Shown here: positions 27,025 to 36,303 of the stretch, one piece after another
Layout of the letters: each line of letters opens with the position of its first letter
Position numbering within the stretch: the first letter of the stretch is position 1
DNA from: K23-9 sp049680365
GTDB lineage: Bacteria > Planctomycetota > Planctomycetia > Pirellulales > Pirellulaceae
Direction of reading: 5' to 3'
DNA: 64,000 nt
NCBI GenBank assembly: GCA_049680365.1
Contig: JBAUHQ010000107.1
Coordinates: 34,216 to 98,215 of the forward strand
Made by a program: the position numbers and the translations under genes
The notes under the pieces: generated by a model
Seen by the model: only the letters and a program-made list of their open reading frames with translations
Told to the model about the DNA's origin: nothing
Database searches by the model: none

Positions 27025-27615
27025 CTAGAAAATCCCTTCTCCAAATCCATCGTTTTCCTCTTCCGCATAATCCGCTGACGACCTTTCTCGCTCGTCATTG
27101 TCCAAAAACTTCGGTCTGGACGCGTTCCCGGAATCAGATCTTGGCGTTGCTGGGTCAATATAGACTTCGCTGCCAGTCGACTTTTCTCGGGCAATTTCAG
27201 CTTGGTCAAAATCATCGTCGTAGCGTGACCGGTATCCCGGCTCGGCCGCGCGACTCAGTTCCGCCTCGAATTCTTCAATCACCGCGTTTTGAATCATCTC
27301 CCGACATTCGCTATTAATCGGGTGTGCCACGTCGGCGTACAACTTTTGGGGCGAATCGTACTCACCACCCGATTCAAATTGCAGCTTGATGCCACAGTTA
27401 TTGCAGTAGCCAGCTCGCAAGTGATTCTTGTGGTGACAGCGCTGGCAGTGGCCCGATAGTTTTCGGCTGGGCATGGCGACGAAGGGACCGCTGGTGCCGT
27501 CGATGATTTTCAGGTCGCGCACCACGAAACTACCGTCGATCGTGATCGAGCAAAAAGCCCGCAGCCGATCTTCGGACGACTCCATAAGCTTGATGCGTAT
27601 TTCTGTGATTTCCAT
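27025..27615 (-). CDS. spoVG: SpoVG family protein with inserted zinc ribbon
   Basis: A 196-residue protein. Residues 1-52 align well with SpoVG (MEITEIRIKLMESSEDRLRA, then DLKIIDGTSGPFVAMPSRK). At the point where Bacillus SpoVG continues with a short acidic loop, this protein has four cysteines, C57-x2-C60 and C71-x2-C74, forming a zinc-ribbon-like insertion. The SpoVG fold then resumes with YADVAHPINSECREMIQNAVIEEFE. An acidic, disordered tail follows. SpoVG proteins bind nucleic acid and regulate division or gene expression. AGGGAGAG precedes the ATG at 27615; the open frame to 27687 is not needed. It follows ispE, the same association seen near spoVG in Bacillus. Confidence 0.88.
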   Translation of the reverse strand: MEITEIRIKLMESSEDRLRAFCSITIDGSFVVRDLKIIDGTSGPFVAMPSRKLSGHCQRCHHKNHLRAGYCNNCGIKLQFESGGEYDSPQKLYADVAHPINSECREMIQNAVIEEFEAELSRAAEPGYRSRYDDDFDQAEIAREKSTGSEVYIDPATPRSDSGNASRPKFLDNDERERSSADYAEEENDGFGEGIF

Positions 27616-27746
27616 TGTCCGACTCTCCCTGACCGGCGAACTACTTTCACTGCGGGCGTCATCCACGGCATCGTTGTCGTCCACCAACCCGGCGAACGTT
27701 TGACTAGGTCGTTACTTTTCAATCCAGCCAAACCAACGGCAACGGA

Positions 27747-28724
27747 TCACTCATCACGATTGATAGTGACACTCGCAGGCAGTGAAACACCACAAGCGTC
27801 AACGATGAATGCGCCAGGCTCTAAAACGGATCGCAATCGATTTGCACACTGCTTTGACTCTTCGGCGGATGACACGATCGCAAAACACGCTGAGCCACTG
27901 CCTGTTAATTGACACGCTTGCATTCCCGACCGCCACATGGTTTTCAAGATTTCATCGATTCGCGGCAGAATTTCTTTGGCACTCTGGGTAAGACGGTTTG
28001 ATAGCGCGTTCTGCGTCGCCGCTAAATTTCCCGCGGCCAGCGAAGCAACCATTGCATCGGCAGACCCTGGTTGACAGGACACAGTGGAATTTCCGTAAAC
28101 CGTTGGTGTCGATAGCGATGCAGCGGGAAATACCACCACGAAGTGCAGTGGGGTGGCAAGTGGTATCGAGTCAATCATTTCACCACGGCCACGGGCACGG
28201 GCAGCACGAATCGGCTTACCATGATCTCCAAAAAAGAACGGTACATCGCTGCCGATCGATGCGGCGATCTCCAATAACTCGCTCTCATCTTGTGGAATTC
28301 CGCAAAGCGCTGCGGCAGCCAAAAGGGCCGACGCTGCGTCGCTGCTGGCCCCGCCCATGCCAGCACCAGCAGGGATACGTTTGTGCAACTGGCACGCAAA
28401 ACCACCCTCAGTGCCAAATCGCTGCGAAAATAGATTCAGCGCCCGCGAAACCAAATTCGAATCGTCAGTCGGAAGATGCAACAACGCCTGGGCCTGTTCA
28501 CTGTCGGGTGCAAATCCTAATCGCGACGCGACGATCTCTCTCGAAGGCAGCCAGTCGACTTCAAGTTCGATAGATGGTTCCTTGGTTCGCCAAAGTCGTA
28601 GTTCATCACACAAATCGATCGGAACCATCACCGTGTCGATTTCGTGGTAGCCGTCAGGACGTTTGCGAATTAGCTCCAAAAACAAATTCAGCTTTGCTGG
28701 CGGCCGAGTGTAAGCAATCTTCAT
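27747..28724 (-). CDS. ispE: 4-diphosphocytidyl-2-C-methyl-D-erythritol kinase
   Basis: A 325-residue GHMP kinase that phosphorylates CDP-methylerythritol in the non-mevalonate isoprenoid pathway. The N terminus RPPAKLNLFLELIRKRPDGYHEI is diagnostic, and the ATP-binding loop IPAGAGMGGASSDAASALL lies near residues 115-133. The late motif MQACQLTGSGSACFAI is the third GHMP signature. It is about 30 residues longer than the E. coli enzyme, partly from an extended C terminus. It lies 40 bases after lpxI and 131 bases before spoVG on the same strand. Confidence 0.95.
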   Translation of the reverse strand: MKIAYTRPPAKLNLFLELIRKRPDGYHEIDTVMVPIDLCDELRLWRTKEPSIELEVDWLPSREIVASRLGFAPDSEQAQALLHLPTDDSNLVSRALNLFSQRFGTEGGFACQLHKRIPAGAGMGGASSDAASALLAAAALCGIPQDESELLEIAASIGSDVPFFFGDHGKPIRAARARGRGEMIDSIPLATPLHFVVVFPAASLSTPTVYGNSTVSCQPGSADAMVASLAAGNLAATQNALSNRLTQSAKEILPRIDEILKTMWRSGMQACQLTGSGSACFAIVSSAEESKQCANRLRSVLEPGAFIVDACGVSLPASVTINRDE

Positions 28725-28764
28725 GGGTGCAACCGCGCAAGAGAAGGGAACTTAAGCGGCCCAA

Positions 28765-29721
28765 TTAAGCAGCACGGCGTGACGCACTGTCGCTTGCCAA
28801 CTGCGCCGAGTCGATGGCAACAATCGTGATCCCAGCCTGTTGTGCAAGCTGCAGGGTTTTTTCTCGCTCGACCAAAATCGTCAGGTCAGCTTCGATTGCG
28901 ATCGCCTTGCCGCCGGCATCACGCACACGCTCGATCGTTTGCGGGCCAATCGTTGGCACATCGAACCGCATGTCTTGTTCAGGCTTACTGACTTTCACCA
29001 ATGTCCAACCTCCGCGGCGACAAAGCTGTCCCGTTCGTTCGATACACGAATCGGTCCCCTCGATCGCTTCGACGGCGATCACGGTGCCGTCTTTGATCGT
29101 AATCGTTTGGCCGATATCCAAGCCGCCCATCTGCTTGGCAATTTGCCAACCGGATTGGATGTCGGCTTGTAACTTAGCATTCGGGGTCGATCCCGCCAGT
29201 ATTCCTTGTTTCACCAGAAGCTCCGGAGCAAAATCGGTTGCGGCACAAACTTGCAAGTTGCCGCCTGAGTAAGCATTGGTAACGGCCATCAACAAATTGT
29301 CATCTCGCGCGTCACGTTTCCGACCAACCAAATGCGGGCCGAACGTTTTGATCGCCGTCCAATCGGGTAAATGTCGCAGCCACACGCTGCCTTGAAACAA
29401 GATGTCAGCCTTAAACAACTTGCCGGCCATCGTCACTTGCTCCGCACCGCGACGTTGGAAATAGCGAATGTGTCCGCCGATCTTGCCGACGCCCATCCAT
29501 TTGACATGATCGCAGATCGATTCCAAGTCACGACTGGCGTGACCCGTGATCGCAACGCAGCAAACACGACCGCCATCGCGCACGATTTGCTGCGCCACTT
29601 CGACCGGAAAACTCCCCCAGCCGGCAACCAATCCGACTGGCGGATTTTGTGCAAGATCTTTAGGCGTTTTCACGCGATCAATTCTCCATCGAAAGTCGCT
29701 TCCATATCCTCGACGATTCAT
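28765..29721 (-). CDS. lpxI: LpxI-type UDP-2,3-diacylglucosamine pyrophosphatase
   Basis: A 318-residue LpxI (DUF1009) family protein, an alternative to LpxH for making lipid X from UDP-diacylglucosamine in lipid A synthesis. The N-terminal segment GLVAGWGSFPVEVAQQI and MGVGKIGGHIRYFQRRGAEQVTMAGK are typical. The C-terminal part has GTDSCIERTGQL and VSKPEQDMRFDVPTIGPQT, the usual catalytic-domain signature. The ATG at 29721 shares a base with the stop of lpxD (TGATG). The first 20 residues are basic and unusual for the family, so a GTG about 17 codons in is an alternative start. Confidence 0.93.
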   Translation of the reverse strand: MNRRGYGSDFRWRIDRVKTPKDLAQNPPVGLVAGWGSFPVEVAQQIVRDGGRVCCVAITGHASRDLESICDHVKWMGVGKIGGHIRYFQRRGAEQVTMAGKLFKADILFQGSVWLRHLPDWTAIKTFGPHLVGRKRDARDDNLLMAVTNAYSGGNLQVCAATDFAPELLVKQGILAGSTPNAKLQADIQSGWQIAKQMGGLDIGQTITIKDGTVIAVEAIEGTDSCIERTGQLCRRGGWTLVKVSKPEQDMRFDVPTIGPQTIERVRDAGGKAIAIEADLTILVEREKTLQLAQQAGITIVAIDSAQLASDSASRRAA

Positions 29722-30800
29722 CAGGCCGCACGAGACTGGTCATCAGGGCTGGACGAATTTCCTGGCTCTGCGCTGTTGTCGGACAGGGCGTTGACGTCAC
29801 GACGCAACGATTTCAGCTCTTTGCGAAAATCCGGAAGCTTTCGTTGCATCGCAAAAATTTGCAACTGATCTCGCTGTGGCATCGCAGGCGAGCCCAAGTA
29901 AATGACTCCCGCATCGCAGTCGTGCATGATGCCCGCCTTGGCACCCATGATCGCTTTGTCACCAATGTTGATATGGTCCGCAACGCCAACTTGGCCCGCC
30001 ATAATCACGTAGTCGCCGGTTGTGCAACTGCCTGCGATACCGACTTGGCTGCACAGCAAATTGTGTTTGCCGATGCGACAGTTGTGAGCGATCTGAACTT
30101 GGTTGTCGATCTTGGTGCCTTCACCAATCACGGTCGCGCCATAAGTGCCGCGATCGATCGTGACACAAGCACCTACTTCGACATGCGATTCGATACGGAC
30201 GTAGCCAAGTTGTGCTGTTGGAATGTGCCGGCCTTCGTGTTGACGATAGCCAAACCCGTTCGCGCCAATCACGGTACCGCTGTGCAACACGACACTGTCG
30301 CCAAGCTGCGTATATTCGTAAAGCATCACGTTGGGGTGAATCACACAGTCGCTGCCAATTTTGCAACAAGGCATGATGACGACGCCAGGCATAATGATGG
30401 TGCGTTCGCCAATCTCTGATCCTGCACCAATCGTCACGGTTGGGTGGACTGATGCCGACGCCGCGATCTGTGCCGACGAATCCACACCAACGCCGGGGAT
30501 ACTCGCTGCAATGGGCGGACGAAAATGGGCCACGATTTTGCTGAACGCCGCGTGGGGATTTTCGACAATGATTTGAACCAAGTCGACGTTTTCGATTTCA
30601 GCAGACGTCACGACAGCAACCGCATCGGTAGACGCAATCACTGCAGCTCGCGAAGGATCATCCAACAGTGTGATATCGTTCTTCGTTGCCACTTCGGGCG
30701 GGTTGGCACCACTGCAAGTGAGCGTCGCATCGCCAACGACACGACCGTCCACCATTTCTGCCAACTGTGCTAATTGAATCTGGGTTAATTGAATCGCCAT
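29721..30800 (-). CDS. lpxD: UDP-3-O-acylglucosamine N-acyltransferase
   Basis: A 359-residue LpxD, which adds the second hydroxyacyl chain in lipid A synthesis. The N-terminal uridine-binding domain (LAEMVDGRVVGDATLTCSG) is followed by a long left-handed beta-helix of hexapeptide repeats from about residue 105 to 305, including the conserved VVLHSGTVIGANGFGY. The expected catalytic His lies in VQIAHNCRIG. The C terminus has a helical LpxD tail (MQRKLPDFRKELKSLRRDV) with a Ser/Asp-rich end. AAAGGA precedes the ATG at 30800. It heads the lpxD-lpxI-ispE-spoVG block. Confidence 0.94.
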   Translation of the reverse strand: MAIQLTQIQLAQLAEMVDGRVVGDATLTCSGANPPEVATKNDITLLDDPSRAAVIASTDAVAVVTSAEIENVDLVQIIVENPHAAFSKIVAHFRPPIAASIPGVGVDSSAQIAASASVHPTVTIGAGSEIGERTIIMPGVVIMPCCKIGSDCVIHPNVMLYEYTQLGDSVVLHSGTVIGANGFGYRQHEGRHIPTAQLGYVRIESHVEVGACVTIDRGTYGATVIGEGTKIDNQVQIAHNCRIGKHNLLCSQVGIAGSCTTGDYVIMAGQVGVADHINIGDKAIMGAKAGIMHDCDAGVIYLGSPAMPQRDQLQIFAMQRKLPDFRKELKSLRRDVNALSDNSAEPGNSSSPDDQSRAA

Positions 30801-31113
30801 CCGAGTCCTTTCGGGAGGAAGATTCCTCGATTGCTTGGGAGGGTGCTAAGACAATGCATTTCGACAACGTTCAGCAGTCGTCGTCTATACAAAGCTGGCA
30901 CTGGCTACGACAAGGGCGATGTTTTGCTGTGAGTTCAAATTGATGACACGCGAAGTCACGTTGATAGCGAGCTGCTTTTAACGCGAGCTCGTAAAAGTAG
31001 AAACTCGTCGTGAATTCTGGCTGCATTTCGGTTGGCACACGGCCTGCATCGTTAGGCATCGTTGGGATCAGCAGCCTGCGGATCGACGAAAGCCTCTGAT
31101 TAGAACTGAGTGA
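30801..31113. other. divergent intergenic region, no gene seen
   Basis: This 313-base stretch holds the promoter region of the lpxD block (minus) and of a secreted-protein gene (plus). A 62-codon minus-strand frame within it shows no family resemblance and was not called. No RNA motif was recognised. Confidence 0.5.
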
Positions 31114-31740
31114 ATGATGAAGAAGTTTCCTGTGATGTTGCTTGTATTGGCCGCCGCTGTCTCCGCTTCGACAGTCTCCGCGTCACATGACTCGCCTCTC
31201 TATGAAGCCACTGATCGTTACCGAGACGCAGTCGTCCACTTCGAGCGTCACGTCATCCAGGCTCGCACCTTTGATCGGTACGACGTCCGGTTGGTGGATG
31301 ACTTGGAAGACTCGACCAGCCGCCTACGCAGCGCCGCACGTCACGCTTATCGCAGCGCCGACCATGACTATCGATTCGCGTCGGCAATGCGAGCTGTGAC
31401 GAAATTACACAGCCGAGTCGAACAGGCGATCTGCGGCGAGCCATCGTTTCACCAACACCCCGAACTGGCAGGCTGCTGGCAAGCCGTCACACATGCATTC
31501 GCCGCCGTCATCAACGAAGCAAACTGTCTAGCCCAACATCGCCACATTCACGTCCAAGAAACATGGCATCGCGTTCCGAACTACGCACCGCAAGTCGTGG
31601 TTCCAACCATCATCGTTCCAGCTCCAATTGCACCGACGCCCATCGTCCCGCAATCAAGGTCGGTCAACTACCAACAACGCATCTTCGACCATCACGCCGG
31701 TGTTCAAGCCAGAGTCGGAGCCATGTTGCAGCGTCGGTAG
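31114..31740 (+). CDS. exported protein of unknown function
   Basis: A 208-residue protein with a clear signal peptide (MKKFPVMLLVLAAAVSASTVSAS). The mature protein is rich in His, Arg and Asp in its first 130 residues, with repeated DRYRDAV, DRYDVRL and DHDYRFA. A Pro/Val-rich linker (VVVPTIIVPAPIAPTPIVP) and a basic C terminus follow. ATG codons at 31114 and 31117 are adjacent. The helical His-rich part recalls other planctomycete secreted proteins of unknown role. It converges on the DUF1501 gene. Confidence 0.7.
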   Translation: MMKKFPVMLLVLAAAVSASTVSASHDSPLYEATDRYRDAVVHFERHVIQARTFDRYDVRLVDDLEDSTSRLRSAARHAYRSADHDYRFASAMRAVTKLHSRVEQAICGEPSFHQHPELAGCWQAVTHAFAAVINEANCLAQHRHIHVQETWHRVPNYAPQVVVPTIIVPAPIAPTPIVPQSRSVNYQQRIFDHHAGVQARVGAMLQRR

Positions 31741-31756
31741 TCGATATGTCAATCGT

Positions 31757-33184
31757 TTACCCCACCAACTTCTCAATCACATGCCCGTGCACATCGGTTA
31801 AGCGATACGGTCGACCTGCGAACGTGAACGTTAATCGTTCGTGATCGATGCCCAACTGATTCAAGATCGTCGCTTGGATATCGTGTACGTGAATCGGGTC
31901 TTCCACAGGGTGAAAACCCAGTTCATCTGTGGCACCGATTGTTTGCCCGGCCTTCACGCCGCCGCCAGCCATCCACATCGTAAACGCTTGCGGGTGATGG
32001 TCGCGGCCTAGCTTGCGACCCAGCGCACCACTGGATTCGACCATCGGCGTGCGTCCGAACTCGCCACCCCAAACCACCAGCGTGTCATCCAACATACCGC
32101 GTCGTTTCAGATCTTTGATCAACGCCGCGCAAGCTTGGTCGGTTTGTTTGCACTGACCCTTGATGCCGCCTTCGACATTGCTGTGATGGTCCCAACCGGA
32201 GTGATAAAGCTGAATAAACCGTACGCCACGTTCTGCCAAACGACGCGCTAACAAGCAACTCTTTCCGAAAGAGCCCGCGTCGTCTGCTTTAACTCCGTAC
32301 ATGTCTAAAGTTGCTTGGTCTTCGCCCGAAAAATCCATCAACTCCGGTGCCCGCGACTGCATTCGATACGCCATCTCATACGATTCAATCCGTGTATTGA
32401 TTTCATCCACGTCGGTTCGATCAAATCGTCGTTGATTCAGTTTCGAGATCAAGTCCAACGTTTTGCGTTGTGCATCGCGGTCAATGCCCGCCGGATTAGC
32501 GACGTGCAAAATCGGATCACCGCTACTGCGAAACGGTACGCCTTGATGTTCGCCAGGTAAAAACCCAGGACTCCACATCGAAGCACCACCGGACAGATTG
32601 CCGCCGCTTTTCAAAACCACGAATCCAGGCAGATCCTTCGTGTCGCTTCCGATACCGTAGCTGAGCCAAGAACCCATCGCCGGGCGACCTGGAATCGGGC
32701 TTCCGGTGTTCACAAAAATTTGTGCTGGCGAATGATTGAACTGATCGGTGTGAACACTTTTGATAAAGGCCAGATCGTCGACGACTTCAGACAGATGCGG
32801 CATCGCTTCGGAAATCTCCGTGCCGGATTGACCGTGCTTGGCAAACTTAAATCGCGGCGATAGCACAGCCGCATCGGGCTGAATGAATGCATACCGCTGA
32901 CCCGCGATGACCGATGGCGGAATCGATTGACCTTCCAGTTCCACCAACTTGGGCTTGTAGTCGAACAGGTCCAACTGACTGGGGGCACCCGCCATGAACA
33001 AATAGATCACGCGTTTGGCTTTGGGCGGATGATGGAATCCGCGAATCGAACTGGCAGCCTCAGCCATCTTCGCGCCGAAATCGCCCACACACATCGATGC
33101 GAGCGCGAGCTTACCCAGGCCGATACCGCAGTCTTGAAACAATTGACGTCGTGTTTGCGTTTTTAGATTCATCTCAATTTCCAT
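31757..33184 (-). CDS. DUF1501 family protein with Tat-type signal
   Basis: A 475-residue DUF1501 protein, a member of the alkaline-phosphatase/sulfatase-like superfamily abundant in planctomycetes. A twin-arginine signal is seen near the N terminus (TQTRRQLFQDCGIGLGKLA). Family landmarks include FLFMAGAPSQLDLFDYKP-like text (read as YLFMAGAPSQLDLFDYKP), YHSGWDHH, VVWGGEFGRTPM and GRDHHPQAFTMWMAGG. The ATG at 33184 shares a base with the stop of the upstream PSD1 gene (TGATG), the usual tight pairing of these two families. Probably exported folded to the periplasm; activity is unproven for the family. Confidence 0.92.
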   Translation of the reverse strand: MEIEMNLKTQTRRQLFQDCGIGLGKLALASMCVGDFGAKMAEAASSIRGFHHPPKAKRVIYLFMAGAPSQLDLFDYKPKLVELEGQSIPPSVIAGQRYAFIQPDAAVLSPRFKFAKHGQSGTEISEAMPHLSEVVDDLAFIKSVHTDQFNHSPAQIFVNTGSPIPGRPAMGSWLSYGIGSDTKDLPGFVVLKSGGNLSGGASMWSPGFLPGEHQGVPFRSSGDPILHVANPAGIDRDAQRKTLDLISKLNQRRFDRTDVDEINTRIESYEMAYRMQSRAPELMDFSGEDQATLDMYGVKADDAGSFGKSCLLARRLAERGVRFIQLYHSGWDHHSNVEGGIKGQCKQTDQACAALIKDLKRRGMLDDTLVVWGGEFGRTPMVESSGALGRKLGRDHHPQAFTMWMAGGGVKAGQTIGATDELGFHPVEDPIHVHDIQATILNQLGIDHERLTFTFAGRPYRLTDVHGHVIEKLVG

Positions 33185-36100
33185 CACGGCAACGTGATCG
33201 CTTCGTCAGTATTCATCAACGCTCGGGCGACCAACGTCCAAGGTTCTTCATGGCCTTTTTGTGAGTCATAGAATGCGACGGTCGCGTCCAACTCCAAGGG
33301 TTCCGGATTTCGCGACAGCAATCGCTGAAACATTCGCTGCGCAACCAGTTGTGGAGCAACGTCCGAACCCACATCACGCAGCGTCGCTTCGGCCAAACCA
33401 CGTGCGATCTCCAAATACATGTCATCATTCATTAGCGTCAACGCTTGCAGTGGCGTCGTGCTGGAATCACGGCGAGCAAGACACGTCTCGCCACTTGGCC
33501 CGTCGAATGTCGCGAACGCAGCAAACGGTGCCGTGCGTTTGCTGAACGTGTACAACGAGCGGCGATAGCGATCCGCGCCCGTGGACGTGTCCCAACTGGG
33601 GTTACCGTAAGCCATCTGCGATACCGCCGCTGGCTGCGGCGGATAAACGCTGGGGCCACCCCACTTTCGCGTTAGCAAATCAGCGGCAGAGAGCATCACG
33701 TCGCGAATCTGTTCGGCTTCTAATCGTCGATATGGAAAACGTGACAGCAATCGATTACCTGGATCGCTCTCTGGATCCGCCCCAACAACTTGCTGATAGG
33801 TTGCTGACAAGACAATCTCACGATGCAGCCGTTTAATCGACCAGCCGCCACGACGAAGCTGCCCGTCCAAGTAATCAATTAAAAGCGGGTGCGACGGTGG
33901 TTCGCTTTGAGTCCCAAAATCTCCTGCCGTGCGCACGATGCCAGTCCCAAAAAAATGTCGCCAGGCACGGTTTGCAGTGACGCGTCCAACGAGCACGTTG
34001 TTGTCGCTGACCAACCAACGAGCAAACGCTAAACGATTGGGTGTTCCATCGATTGAACCAAAGACAACCGGTACGGCCGCGTCGACGGGGTCTTTCGTTT
34101 GCAAGTACTCCCCTCGATGATGCAGATGGGTCGTGCGGTAATCGTCCGGCTGACGTTCCTGCATCCCCAACGTGCGAACTGCTTCGGGCAATTGCTTTTC
34201 CAACGCAACGATTTTCTTTCGATGCTCTTTTAGTTCCGGAGCCGTTCGGACGAAATCCGATTGCAGTTGTACCAGTACGTCAGCGTCGATTGCTTCTAAC
34301 TCTTCAGTCGAAAACTGACTCAAATAGGCACTTAAGGATTCACGAAGCGACGATGCAACCGCCGCATCGTTTTGCGTATCGTCACCACTTCGCTGATGCG
34401 TCAGAGCAACGCGAAATCGGCCTAGTGGGGCAGCAAAGTGTCTTTCAAAGAGCAACTCGATCGCCAGCTTGCCCGGTCCTTTCAGTGGCTCAGAAAAGTT
34501 CACGACCAACTGATTGTCTTTGCCTTCCATCGTCGAAGTTGACCAACCAGTCGATCCGTCCCCATCAAGCACATTGGTGGCATCAGGGCTTCCGGATCCG
34601 ACGCTGATCTTTCCAAAACTATGCGATGCTGTGTGAAGCTTGACCGACTTTCCATCCAGCGTGGCTTTCAACTCGCTCAAAAAGAAATCGCCCCGCCGGC
34701 CTTCGTAGAAACCCATTCCCGGCCCGCCAGCGGGCAGCGAGTCGTGTGCCAGGACTTCCAACCGCAAGGCAATCGCGGGAGCCTGATCGCCCGTAAGTTC
34801 AAACGCCAGCTTATAAACGTCTCGTTTCGTCACATCACCGCTAGCCAAAATCGAATCGTCCTCCAACAACGTCAATTTCGGCATCGTCGACGACATCTCG
34901 TCCGGCCGAATGGTGCGCCAATCTCGCGACTGTTTGATCTGCTGCTGCATCCAATTCGCAAAAGCGACTTGAATTGCCGAATCACCATATTCACCGCCGG
35001 CCCATTCACTTGGTGAAGGCAGTTGTTCTTTGGCAATACGCTGAACCTCAGCGTCAATCTTTGCTTCGATCTCTTGACGTTTGGCTCGGGCGGTTTCATC
35101 CGGCACCAACACATCGGGTTCGTCCGCGTTGTCCATCAACGCCATCATCGCGTAGTAGTCCGTGTGCGTGATCGGATCGTACTTGTGCGTGTGACACTGT
35201 GCACAACCGGTCGTCAGCCCCATCCACACCGTACCCACCGTCGCGACACGATCCACCATTGCGTAGTAACGATACTCCAGCGGGTCGATACCGCCTTCTT
35301 CGTTCAGCATCGTATTGCGATTGAACCCCGTCGCGATACGCTGCGCGGCCGTCGCATCGGCGAGCATGTCGCCGGCAAGTTGTTCGATCGTGAATTGATC
35401 AAACGGCATGTCGTCAGCAATCGCACCTATGACCCAATCCCGATAAGGCCAAATTGTCCGCGGCCGATCTTTCTCATAGCCGTTGGTGTCGCTGTAGCGG
35501 GCCAAGTCCAGCCAAGACCGCGCGAAACGTTCGGCATAGTCGGGCGAGGCAAGCAGGCGATCCACAAGCTTTGTGTACGCCGCCGGGTCGTCATCGCCGA
35601 TAAATCGATGCACATCGTCCGGTGTCGGTGTGACACCCAGCAAATCAAAATACAAGCGTCGGATTAGTGTTTCTCGACTCGCTCTGGCCGACGGCTGCAA
35701 ACCGGCGTCCTTCATCCGCTGCAAAACGAATCGGTCGATCGGACCTTGTGACCAGTCGTCTTGAGCATCAAACCGAACCGTGACGTCTTTCGCCGCTACG
35801 AACGACCAATGAGTTCGATATTCGCCGCCCTCGTTGATCCATTTTTTCAGCGTTTGAATCTCAGCGTCACTTAGGGGCGGATGCGAATCGGCCGGAGGCA
35901 TCCGCACGTCATCATCTTCGCTGTTGATTCGAACGATCAGTTCGCTTTCATCAGCCGAACCAGGTTTCACCGCCGCGTAACCGCCCAGATCGTCGCGCGA
36001 TCCAGCTTGTGTATCCAGCCGCAAATCGGCTTCGCGAGCACCTTCATCTGGTCCGTGGCATGTAAAGCAGTGCTTCGCCAGAATTGGGCGGACATCACGA

Positions 36101-36195
36101 TTGAAATCGACGTTGGGCGAAGCAGCCTCCACCGTTCGCACGATCGTTAGGCAAATAAGTGCTATGGAAAAAAGAAGTCGTGAGCAACGTGGCAT
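33184..36195 (-). CDS. PSD1-type protein: cytochrome c domain, DUF1549 and DUF1553
   Basis: A 1003-residue exported protein. The signal peptide is residues 1-24. A heme-binding CxxCH (C43-F-T-C46-H47) begins a planctomycete cytochrome C domain (up to about 125), followed by DUF1549 (PSCyt2) and DUF1553 (PSD1). A second CxxCH-like CAQCH occurs in DUF1549. A region of about 190 residues between the two DUFs looks like a carbohydrate-binding-type beta domain (DGDGSTGWSTSTMEGKDNQ). Such proteins are thought to take part in polysaccharide degradation at the cell surface with DUF1501 partners, which is the next gene. The long size is typical of the family. Confidence 0.93.
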   Translation of the reverse strand: MPRCSRLLFSIALICLTIVRTVEAASPNVDFNRDVRPILAKHCFTCHGPDEGAREADLRLDTQAGSRDDLGGYAAVKPGSADESELIVRINSEDDDVRMPPADSHPPLSDAEIQTLKKWINEGGEYRTHWSFVAAKDVTVRFDAQDDWSQGPIDRFVLQRMKDAGLQPSARASRETLIRRLYFDLLGVTPTPDDVHRFIGDDDPAAYTKLVDRLLASPDYAERFARSWLDLARYSDTNGYEKDRPRTIWPYRDWVIGAIADDMPFDQFTIEQLAGDMLADATAAQRIATGFNRNTMLNEEGGIDPLEYRYYAMVDRVATVGTVWMGLTTGCAQCHTHKYDPITHTDYYAMMALMDNADEPDVLVPDETARAKRQEIEAKIDAEVQRIAKEQLPSPSEWAGGEYGDSAIQVAFANWMQQQIKQSRDWRTIRPDEMSSTMPKLTLLEDDSILASGDVTKRDVYKLAFELTGDQAPAIALRLEVLAHDSLPAGGPGMGFYEGRRGDFFLSELKATLDGKSVKLHTASHSFGKISVGSGSPDATNVLDGDGSTGWSTSTMEGKDNQLVVNFSEPLKGPGKLAIELLFERHFAAPLGRFRVALTHQRSGDDTQNDAAVASSLRESLSAYLSQFSTEELEAIDADVLVQLQSDFVRTAPELKEHRKKIVALEKQLPEAVRTLGMQERQPDDYRTTHLHHRGEYLQTKDPVDAAVPVVFGSIDGTPNRLAFARWLVSDNNVLVGRVTANRAWRHFFGTGIVRTAGDFGTQSEPPSHPLLIDYLDGQLRRGGWSIKRLHREIVLSATYQQVVGADPESDPGNRLLSRFPYRRLEAEQIRDVMLSAADLLTRKWGGPSVYPPQPAAVSQMAYGNPSWDTSTGADRYRRSLYTFSKRTAPFAAFATFDGPSGETCLARRDSSTTPLQALTLMNDDMYLEIARGLAEATLRDVGSDVAPQLVAQRMFQRLLSRNPEPLELDATVAFYDSQKGHEEPWTLVARALMNTDEAITLP

Positions 36196-36303
36196 ATTCG
36201 CAGCAACGAAAGAGTAAGACGACGCGAAAACTCCATCTTACTCTTTCAAACCGATTGCGACCAAACTTATGTGACCGATAACCACTGATCACGCGATCGC
36301 CTA

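Noticed and set aside
30871..31059. Minus-strand frame of 62 codons upstream of lpxD
   Set aside because: No ribosome binding site or recognisable sequence, and it lies in the probable promoter region.
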